Assembly (NCBI RefSeq): GCF_000368025.1 | Contig: NZ_KB849212.1 | Coordinates: 486,752 to 550,751, forward strand | DNA length: 64,000 nucleotides | Direction: 5' to 3' | Origin: Acinetobacter parvus DSM 16617 = CIP 108168 | Lineage (GTDB): Bacteria; Pseudomonadota; Gammaproteobacteria; Pseudomonadales; Moraxellaceae | Part shown: positions 24,761-31,623 of the stretch, in pieces | Position numbering within the stretch: position 1 is the first letter of the stretch | How the letters are laid out: the number at the start of each line of letters is the position of its first letter | The notes under the pieces: model-generated | What the model saw: the letters and a program-made list of their open reading frames with translations, nothing else | Database searches by the model: none | Told to the model about the DNA's origin: nothing | Translations under genes and position numbers: made by a program

Positions 24761-25627
24761 TTAAGGAAAATAAACCTCATTTGCCGCCTTAAACGTATTT
24801 ACATGCAAAGGCACCAGATCTTCAAGTACCTGATAGCCACCCGCCAACACAAATAGTATGGGAATTTTCATTTTCCTTGCCATATCAAACACCAAACGGT
24901 CACGTTCAAACAACAGCTCTGTGGTCAACCACTTCGAGCCATATTTATCATGTTGATGACAATCCATCCCCGCCTGATAAATAATCATATCGGCCTCCCA
25001 ACGTGAAGCATATTGAAACGCCTCAAAAATGGACTCCCGATATAAATCAAAATTGCCCTGCTTGGGGTGAATATAACGGGTCAGGCTGCGCTCACCTGCC
25101 TTACAACCAAAACGAATCCCAAAAATTCCAAAATTGACCAGATTGGTGAGTCTATTAGTAAATATCGCAGTGCCATCTCCACCATGCTGATCACAGTCCA
25201 GTACAAAGATTCGTTTTTCAGGATATTGCTTTGCAACCAAAGCCAAACCATTAAAGGTACAATACGCCGCACCAGACTCATAACTGGCATGATGAAAGCC
25301 CTGTGCGATATTCGCGGCAATACCCTCTTTAAACGCAATATCAGCACCAACCAACTGCCCTGCCTGTACTGATAAAATTGCATCCCGCAATTGTTCATTC
25401 CATGGTTTAAAGCCCTGTATGGTTGCAAATGCAGACTCGCCTGCCAGAAAGGCCTCAACATATTGCGGATTATGGAGTTTCTTTAGGATTTCAACATCAA
25501 TCAAACCTGGATCAATCAGTTCAACCATTTTATGCTTACACAACACATCCGCCACCGCGGTGAGCTTTTCCATGCTATTGGTATGCGTTCGGGCATAATA
25601 GCGCGGAGAGTAACAGGCTTTTAGCAT
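24761..25627 (-). CDS. Histone-deacetylase-fold (HDAC/acetylpolyamine aminohydrolase) hydrolase
   Basis: A 288-aa zinc hydrolase of the arginase/deacetylase fold. Active-site features of the HDAC family are all visible: the His pair in GFHHA (H112-H113), the ligand motif LDCDQHGGDG (D146, H148), the second Asp in QAGMDCHQHD near residue 220 and the GGY loop near 265 with the transition-state Tyr. The substrate is unknown: bacterial relatives deacetylate polyamines, acetoin-related or small acylated molecules, or lysines. The gene overlaps the stop of the upstream unknown gene by seven bases (ATGCTAA), so the two proteins are probably made together. Confidence 0.85.
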   Translation of the reverse strand: MLKACYSPRYYARTHTNSMEKLTAVADVLCKHKMVELIDPGLIDVEILKKLHNPQYVEAFLAGESAFATIQGFKPWNEQLRDAILSVQAGQLVGADIAFKEGIAANIAQGFHHASYESGAAYCTFNGLALVAKQYPEKRIFVLDCDQHGGDGTAIFTNRLTNLVNFGIFGIRFGCKAGERSLTRYIHPKQGNFDLYRESIFEAFQYASRWEADMIIYQAGMDCHQHDKYGSKWLTTELLFERDRLVFDMARKMKIPILFVLAGGYQVLEDLVPLHVNTFKAANEVYFP

Positions 25628-26607
25628 GGATGTCCTACGTAAATTTGATCTTTAGCAATTTCAATAAGTTGGCTCAATTCAGTCGTATCAGGTCGAAATA
25701 ATCCATTATCCACCTGTTGTTTAAAGTGAGAGTTAAATGCACGGGCACGGTTTTTAGGTGACACTGCCAAAGTGGTTAGACGCAAAAACCAGAAACCATT
25801 CATTTCAGAGATGGGAATCACATAGCCTTTATATTGTTTATTTTTATGTTTTTCCAGTTGTTCAATGTCATAGTTTGCAGAAAACAGGCTACCTGCGGGT
25901 AAACGCACCCCATTCATCATCAATGGTAGCAAACTAATACAGGAATGATTGTCCCCCATATTCAGCTTTTCCATCATAATTGGCTGGTGGTTTTCATCTA
26001 CAAAAATATTAATTTCACCCTGTCTCAATAAACGATGATGTGCGATCCGTAGAAAGAATTTCTCTGCCATTGGGCAGGACCCCACTTTGGGTTTTTCTTC
26101 CAGCGCATGGCATTCAATCATCTCAATCGTCCGTGCATCCTGCGGCAAAATAATATCAGCAAGCAACTGGCAAATCAGAATACTTTCCTCAAGTTCAGCA
26201 TATTGATGGATATTTCTTAATTTGGCCTGAAAATCCACTTCCTGCCTTAAATTCTGGGCAAATGTCTCTTCTGGATTTAGGCGTTGCAGACACTGCTGCA
26301 CATCGGCATGAATATCCAGATTACGCCAAGTGGCAAGTTCCAAGCCATAGCAAGAGCTCTGGTTTAAAATATTTCTCAACCCCTTGGTCTCATAATCATC
26401 AAAGATTCGCAAATCCTGAAAACCAAGCGCATCACGGGGTTGTGAGACAAACTCAGCAATCAAACGTGTTGCCTGAGTATAACCACAACCACGGCGTTCA
26501 GTTTGATGACTAAAGTGCTCATTCAGCATTTCAGTGAGTTTGGCAGACAAGGGCTGCAAATATTTTTTAAAAATCACCACCACTTCGTGATCAACCAAAT
26601 CAGACAT
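25621..26607 (-). CDS. Unknown conserved-looking protein coupled to the HDAC-like gene
   Basis: A 328-aa soluble protein I do not recognise. No signal peptide or membrane helix is present. It looks alpha-rich in its first half (residues 1-170), then more mixed. Features: ERRGCGYTQATR near residue 38, a probable acidic/His-rich centre (IEMIECHALEEKP) and MMEKLNMGDNHSCISLLPLM near 210. It has good codon composition, a start consistent with an upstream GGAAG (AGAGAGGAAGTT), and a seven-base overlap with the HDAC-like gene. It may provide substrate or partner for the hydrolase. Confidence 0.7.
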   Translation of the reverse strand: MSDLVDHEVVVIFKKYLQPLSAKLTEMLNEHFSHQTERRGCGYTQATRLIAEFVSQPRDALGFQDLRIFDDYETKGLRNILNQSSCYGLELATWRNLDIHADVQQCLQRLNPEETFAQNLRQEVDFQAKLRNIHQYAELEESILICQLLADIILPQDARTIEMIECHALEEKPKVGSCPMAEKFFLRIAHHRLLRQGEINIFVDENHQPIMMEKLNMGDNHSCISLLPLMMNGVRLPAGSLFSANYDIEQLEKHKNKQYKGYVIPISEMNGFWFLRLTTLAVSPKNRARAFNSHFKQQVDNGLFRPDTTELSQLIEIAKDQIYVGHPC

Positions 26608-26948
26608 AACTTCCTCTCTTATTGTTATGATTTATTTGTATTTCATCCTGAGAAATTACCCTTTCCTTATGTTGTTAAGTAATCTTTTTAAATTATTTTC
26701 ACATTTATTCCATATATTTAAAGATGAATATAAATCATTAACTTATAAAACTTTTATACCATATTTATTTAAAATACTACACTTGTCAACTCTAAAGATT
26801 TTCTGGTCTTAAAGGTGTCAGAATTTAGCCTAAACCGTCAGTTACATAACACACTATTTTTGCACTCTTTAATATTTCCACTTACACTAGACACAGGTGA
26901 TGGTCTTTATCATCAACCCAGCATGAAACAAATATTTAGGACTCGGCT
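26608..26948. other. AT-rich divergent gap, nothing recognised
   Basis: Between the unknown gene (minus) and gloB (plus). The left two-thirds is extremely AT-rich with short stop-laden frames. It presumably contains both promoters, but no convincing box, terminator or RNA motif is visible. Confidence 0.4.
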
Positions 26949-27680
26949 ATGCATTATAAGATTCATGCAATTGACGTAAAAAATGCCTTAAAAAACTATA
27001 TTTGGTTATTGGAAGATACCACGACACAAGAAGTTGTTGTGATTGACCCCACTGACGCAGATTTGGTGACTGCATTTTGCGAACAACACCAACTTGAGTT
27101 GAAGCAAATCTGGTTAACACATTGGCATCGCGATCATACTGATGGCGTACAAGCTCTATTGGCTGAGCAAAATTTACCAGTTTTCGGTCCACGTGATGAA
27201 CTCAGTAAAATTTCGTTTATATCGAATCCACTGCAACATAATGACCATTTTCACTTTAATGATTTAAAAGTTGAGATTATTGCCACACCTGGTCATACCC
27301 TCGGTCATATTGTTTATTTTATTGAAGAAATTGATACCCTGTTCTGTGGTGACACCCTGTTTGCAATGGGTTGCGGTCGCCTGTTTGAGGGTACAGCTGA
27401 GCAGATGTATCATTCACTGAATCGGCTTGCTGCCCTGCCAATCCAAACCAAGGTTTACTGCACCCATGAATATACGCTTGCAAATGCAGAGTTTGCATTA
27501 ACAATTGAACCTCATAATGTTGCACTACAAGAACGCATAAAAGAAGTAAAAGCATTGAGAGATGCAGAACAAATTACTCTACCAAGTACAATTGAATTAG
27601 AGCTTGAAACCAATCCTTTCTTGCGCACAGAAAGTGCCGAAGATTTCGCACGGATCAGAGCGCTTAAAGATCAGTTCTAA
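26949..27680 (+). CDS. gloB: Hydroxyacylglutathione hydrolase (glyoxalase II)
   Basis: Glyoxalase II hydrolyses S-lactoylglutathione to lactate and glutathione, the second step of methylglyoxal detoxification. The 243-aa metallo-beta-lactamase-fold protein has THWHRDHTDG (H58, H60, D62, H63) and TPGHTLGHIVYF. It also has FCGDTLFAMGCGRLFEGT with the bridging Asp, and the C-terminal CTHEYTLANAEFA with the final His ligand. Length is normal for the short gammaproteobacterial type. A ribosome site AGGA lies just before the ATG. Monocistronic. Confidence 0.93.
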   Translation: MHYKIHAIDVKNALKNYIWLLEDTTTQEVVVIDPTDADLVTAFCEQHQLELKQIWLTHWHRDHTDGVQALLAEQNLPVFGPRDELSKISFISNPLQHNDHFHFNDLKVEIIATPGHTLGHIVYFIEEIDTLFCGDTLFAMGCGRLFEGTAEQMYHSLNRLAALPIQTKVYCTHEYTLANAEFALTIEPHNVALQERIKEVKALRDAEQITLPSTIELELETNPFLRTESAEDFARIRALKDQF

Positions 27681-27975
27681 TTTTAAAGTTCTACTTTTTA
27701 AAGGCTAAAATTTAGTCTTTAAAAAGTGAAAAATGAAATCATTTTTTACATTTAGAATTAAATGGATTTTTACAGAAAATTATCTTATCGAAGCACGTAA
27801 AAAATACTTTTAATAACAAATACAATCAATTAAAAAAAGACAGATAAAATTTTCCTCATAAAAATTACGCTAATTTTACATAATTTATATGCAGAAAAAT
27901 AAATGTTTGTACTCCCCCTTTAAAAAATTTTCGGCGACCCTTATTAATAAACTCACGTTCACAAGGAGTTCTGGT

Positions 27976-28182
27976 ATGAAAAATAGAGTTGTTAAAGCAA
28001 AAAATTTATTGGCCTTTCGTATTTGGCTGGAAAAACTGGGATATTCCGTTAAGAATCTGGCAGATAATCGTGGATTTACCTTTAGCTTTAAAAAAGAATA
28101 TGGCTTGGTCACAGGTGACCTATCGGGTAATGCTTTAGCAATGCAACTGGGCGAAGAATTCGAAGACCACTTAAAAGCATAA
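27976..28182 (+). CDS. Small conserved-looking protein, unknown
   Basis: A 68-aa basic protein beginning MKNRVVKAKNLLAFRIWLEK. No signal peptide. An excellent ribosome site (AAGGAG, eight bases before the ATG at 27976) fixes the start. The same frame extends upstream through AT-rich sequence but without support. It may form a compact alpha/beta fold (a basic helix followed by GFTFSFKKEYGLVTGDLSG). No family recognised. The preceding 27681-27975 is AT-rich with nothing assigned. Confidence 0.6.
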   Translation: MKNRVVKAKNLLAFRIWLEKLGYSVKNLADNRGFTFSFKKEYGLVTGDLSGNALAMQLGEEFEDHLKA

Positions 28183-28207
28183 TCATGATCTTATCTTTAC
28201 ATAAACA

Positions 28208-28233
28208 AGGATTTCATATGGACATGAAATCCT
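28208..28233. repeat. Inverted repeat downstream of the 68-aa gene
   Basis: A perfect ten-base stem AGGATTTCAT/ATGAAATCCT with six-base loop just after the stop codon. No T-run follows, so it may be an RNA 3' stabiliser or weak terminator. Confidence 0.45.
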
Positions 28234-28353
28234 ATGATATGAAAAACTGACCTGTTTTTTAGTTTTCATCTTATTGCTGATTTCTCGCTTTCTAACCAAC
28301 TGTCATCAAAATAACGTTGGAACAATTATAATTTCCAAGTATCATAATGTCCT

Positions 28354-28452
28354 AGTCGAGGGATGCTGCGACAATTGATTGGCGCTAAAGATCAATTTGC
28401 CAGGCTCGACGATCGGTTGAACACTCGTTTTAACCAACAACGGCATCCGCGA
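28354..28452 (+). promoter_or_regulatory. S-adenosylhomocysteine (SAH) riboswitch
   Basis: The 5' segment GTCGAGGGATGCTGCGAC and the later GCCAGGCTCGAC match the SAH riboswitch consensus. P1 is GTCGAG/CTCGAC. P2 forms from AATTGAT/ATCAATT. A GGTT/AACC helix lies downstream, and the AACGGCATCC segment (28439-28448) can pair with GGATGC for the pseudoknot. SAH riboswitches are ON switches: bound SAH raises expression of SAH-recycling genes, here ahcY and possibly metF. TATAAT (28327-28332) or CATAAT (28343-28348) just upstream could be the -10. ahcY begins 37 bases downstream. Confidence 0.93.
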
Positions 28453-28488
28453 ACAGAATGATCCATACTATTTTTCTAGGAGATCCTG

Positions 28489-29871
28489 ATGAACGCGGTT
28501 ACTGCTTCATTTACAGATTATAAAGTCGCTGATATTTCCCTTGCTGACTACGGCCGTAAAGAAATCAAACTTGCTGAAGCAGAAATGCCAGCTTTGATTG
28601 GTTTACGTAAGCGTTATTCAGCGTCAAAACCACTTGCTGGTGCAAAAATTCTCGGTTGTATCCACATGACCATCCAGACTGCGGTTCTCATTGAAACCCT
28701 AGTTGAGTTAGGTGCTGAAGTTCGTTGGACATCATGTAACATCTTTTCTACTCAAGATCATGCTGCTGCTGCTATCGCCGCTGCGGGTATTCCTGTGTTT
28801 GCTTGGAAAGGCGAAACTGAAGAAGAATACATGTGGTGTCTTGAACAACAAATCAATGTAAATGGCACACCTTGGGATGCCAACATGATTCTTGATGATG
28901 GCGGTGATTTAACACTACTTGTTCACGAAAAATACCCTGAAGTGATTGCAAAAATCCACGGTGTAACTGAAGAAACAACAACAGGTGTTCAACGTCTGTA
29001 TGAAATGTTACGTGATGGTACTTTAAAAGTTCCTGCAATCAACGTAAATGATTCGGTAACGAAATCTAAAAACGACAACAAATATGGTTGCCGCCATTCT
29101 CTAAATGATGCGATCAAACGCGGTACAGATATGTTGTTATCTGGTCGTCGTGCACTTGTAATCGGTTACGGTGACGTAGGTAAAGGTTCTGCACAATCAC
29201 TTCGTCAAGAAGGTATGATTGTACGTGTAACTGAAGTAGATCCGATCTGTGCAATGCAAGCATGTATGGATGGTTACGAAGTTGTATCTCCATACAAAAA
29301 TGGCGTTCAAACAGGTAAGAAAGAAGACATCAATCTTGACCTTCTTCAAAACACTGACCTTATCGTAACGACAACGGGTAACTACCACGTTTGTGATTCA
29401 GCAATGCTTGATTCATTAAAAGCAGGTGCGGTAGTGTGTAACATCGGTCACTTTGATACTGAAATTGACACAGCTTACCTCCGTGGTTACAAATGGGTTG
29501 AAGTCAAACCTCAAGTTCACCAAGTGTATCGTTCAGAAAATGAAAATGATTACTTAATCCTTCTTTCTGAAGGGCGTTTAGTGAATCTTGGTAACGCAAC
29601 AGGTCACCCATCACGTATTATGGATGGTTCTTTTGCTAATCAGGTATTGGGTCAAATGCACTTGTTCGCTGAAAAATTTGCCGATCTTCCTGAAGATCAA
29701 AAAGCTGAGAAAATCCGAGTAGAACTGATTCCCAAGAAATTAGATGAAGAAGTTGCTGCTGCAATGGTGCTTGGTTTTGGTGGTGTATTAACCCAATTGA
29801 CTCAAGTACAAGCAGATTACCTCGGTGTTCCTGTAGAAGGTCCATTCAAATCTGACGCTTATAAATACTAA
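28489..29871 (+). CDS. ahcY: Adenosylhomocysteinase (SAH hydrolase)
   Basis: AhcY splits S-adenosylhomocysteine to adenosine and homocysteine, relieving product inhibition of methyltransferases. The 460-aa NAD-dependent enzyme has the substrate-domain block GCIHMTIQTAVLIETL near residue 56. The NAD-binding Rossmann motif ALVIGYGDVGKGSAQSL is near 225. GNYHVCDSAML, and the C-terminal dimer-arm ending PFKSDAYKY with conserved Lys and Tyr, complete the family pattern. The ribosome site AGGAG is just before the ATG. It is controlled by the SAH riboswitch. metF follows after a hairpin. Confidence 0.97.
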   Translation: MNAVTASFTDYKVADISLADYGRKEIKLAEAEMPALIGLRKRYSASKPLAGAKILGCIHMTIQTAVLIETLVELGAEVRWTSCNIFSTQDHAAAAIAAAGIPVFAWKGETEEEYMWCLEQQINVNGTPWDANMILDDGGDLTLLVHEKYPEVIAKIHGVTEETTTGVQRLYEMLRDGTLKVPAINVNDSVTKSKNDNKYGCRHSLNDAIKRGTDMLLSGRRALVIGYGDVGKGSAQSLRQEGMIVRVTEVDPICAMQACMDGYEVVSPYKNGVQTGKKEDINLDLLQNTDLIVTTTGNYHVCDSAMLDSLKAGAVVCNIGHFDTEIDTAYLRGYKWVEVKPQVHQVYRSENENDYLILLSEGRLVNLGNATGHPSRIMDGSFANQVLGQMHLFAEKFADLPEDQKAEKIRVELIPKKLDEEVAAAMVLGFGGVLTQLTQVQADYLGVPVEGPFKSDAYKY

Positions 29872-29878
29872 GAAAATC

Positions 29879-29909
29879 AGGGCAGACGTTTACGGGCTGC
29901 CCTTTTTTC
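29879..29909 (+). terminator. Hairpin between ahcY and metF
   Basis: AGGGCAG pairs with CTGCCCT around an 11-base loop, followed by six T, just past the ahcY stop. metF, 38 bases on, would rely on readthrough of the riboswitch transcript or a separate promoter. Confidence 0.8.
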
Positions 29910-29946
29910 TAAAATAATGTCTAAGCGATTAAAAAAAGGATTTGAA

Positions 29947-30783
29947 ATGACGAAACGTATTCCTATTTCTTTTGAATTTTTCCCGCCAAAAACTGATGCT
30001 GGCGCTGAAAAGTTACATATCGTTCACCAAGAACTACAGCGATTAAACCCAGAGTTTTTCTCAATTACTTATGGTGCTGGTGGTTCTACTCGTGAACGTA
30101 CTTTAGCAACTATTCATGATTTTAATGGCAAAGGTACGCCCGTAGCCCCTCACCTTTCTTGTATTGGTGATGATAAAGCTCGTATTGCTGAGCTCTTAGA
30201 TTTATATAAATCACAAGGGATTGACCGCATCGTAGCATTGCGTGGTGACTTACCTTCAGGTCAAGTTGGCTTAGGTGAATTACCATACGCTCAAGATCTT
30301 GTTCGGTTTATCCGTGAACATTCAGGCAACCATTTCCATATTGAAGTTGCTGCTTATCCAGAAATGCATCCGCAGGCTGATAGCTTTGATGCTGATATTA
30401 AGCGCTTTGTAGAAAAAGTGAATGCAGGTGCGAATGCAGGGATTACTCAATTTTTCTTTAATCCAGATGCTTACTTCTATTTTATAGAAAGATTGGAAAA
30501 AGAAGGTATCAATATTCCCGTTGCGCCAGGCATCATGCCAATTACCAATGCAAGTAATTTAATTCGCTTTGCGGATGGAACTGGTGCAGAAATTCCACGT
30601 TGGATTCGCAAGCAACTTGCTGCTTATGGTGATGATAGCGAAAGTATTAAAGCATTCGGCCATGAAGTGATTGTGAAGCTTTGTGAACGTTTAATTGCGG
30701 GTGGTGCGCCAACACTGCATTTCTATTCAATGAACCAAACCGAACCAACTCGACAACTCGTTGTTGACCTTGGCTTAAACTAA
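29947..30783 (+). CDS. metF: Methylenetetrahydrofolate reductase
   Basis: MetF reduces 5,10-methylene-THF to 5-methyl-THF with FAD, giving the methyl donor for homocysteine remethylation. The 278-aa barrel protein has PISFEFFPPKT near the N-terminus (catalytic Glu), SITYGAGGSTRERT, RIVALRGDLP and GITQFFFNPDAY. TLHFYSMNQ closes the C-terminus. The ATG at 29947 with AAGGA ten bases upstream is the start. A more distal in-frame ATG exists but is unlikely. AhcY makes homocysteine and MetF makes the methyl group for it, so cotranscription is sensible. Confidence 0.94.
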   Translation: MTKRIPISFEFFPPKTDAGAEKLHIVHQELQRLNPEFFSITYGAGGSTRERTLATIHDFNGKGTPVAPHLSCIGDDKARIAELLDLYKSQGIDRIVALRGDLPSGQVGLGELPYAQDLVRFIREHSGNHFHIEVAAYPEMHPQADSFDADIKRFVEKVNAGANAGITQFFFNPDAYFYFIERLEKEGINIPVAPGIMPITNASNLIRFADGTGAEIPRWIRKQLAAYGDDSESIKAFGHEVIVKLCERLIAGGAPTLHFYSMNQTEPTRQLVVDLGLN

Positions 30784-30805
30784 TTTGCATGAGCATTCCC
30801 CAGAC

Positions 30806-31525
30806 ATGAACCGTTTTTACATCGAAGCCGAATTAAACACTGGCAATACTATTGAATTGACGGAATCGGTGTTTCATCATTGGGTGCGTGTGCTCCGTGC
30901 AAAAGAACAGGAACAGGCCATCTTCTTCAATGGAAAAGGTGGTGAATATCGCGTGACGCTCACTGAAATCAACAAGAAAAATGCGTTTGTGTCAGTTGAT
31001 CATTTTGAGCCAGCTGATCGGACACCACCCTTTAAAGTGGTTTTAGGCCAGGTGATGAGCAAGGGGGATCGTATGGATTATGCGATTCAGAAAGCCACTG
31101 AACTTGGTGTGACCACTATTCAACTGTTGACCAGCGAGCGTTGCGAAATGCGCCTGAAATATGACCGTGACCAAAAGAAGATTGATCATTGGCAGTCTGT
31201 GGCGATTGCAGCATGTGAACAATGTGGCATGAACATTGTTCCAGAAATCCTTGCTCCCATTGCCTTAACAGAGTGGGTCAGCTCGGAACTGCCACAGGCC
31301 CGTTTAGTTTTGGCGCCAAATAAAGACCAGAACAATGTACTGCTGAATAGTGAACCTGATTTAGCGCTACTGATTGGTCCAGAAGGCGGTTTGAGTGAAG
31401 CAGAAATTGAAACTGCAAACCAGAACCATTTTCAAAGCTGGTGCATTGGAGACCGTGTTTTAAGGACTGAAACCGCTCCAGTTGTCGCCTTATCCATTTT
31501 AAATTATCACTTTTCAGCCAAATAA
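30806..31525 (+). CDS. rsmE: 16S rRNA m3U1498 methyltransferase RsmE
   Basis: RsmE methylates N3 of uridine 1498 in 16S rRNA. The 239-aa SPOUT-family protein has an N-terminal PUA-like domain (MNRFYIEAEL ... VTLTEINKKNAFVSV). The C-terminal knot has LLIGPEGGLSEAEIE and IGDRVLRTETAPVVALSIL, which bind SAM. The start at 30806 is chosen because the conserved N-terminus begins there. No strong ribosome site precedes it. It follows metF closely, with no mechanistic link evident. Confidence 0.92.
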   Translation: MNRFYIEAELNTGNTIELTESVFHHWVRVLRAKEQEQAIFFNGKGGEYRVTLTEINKKNAFVSVDHFEPADRTPPFKVVLGQVMSKGDRMDYAIQKATELGVTTIQLLTSERCEMRLKYDRDQKKIDHWQSVAIAACEQCGMNIVPEILAPIALTEWVSSELPQARLVLAPNKDQNNVLLNSEPDLALLIGPEGGLSEAEIETANQNHFQSWCIGDRVLRTETAPVVALSILNYHFSAK

Positions 31526-31623
31526 TGGTTTTGGATTGCTTTCCAATGGCTTTAGCGGTAATTTAAAATAAAATACGATGATGTTGATATACAGCAACGT
31601 ATGTAGGCCCAACACAGATAAAA

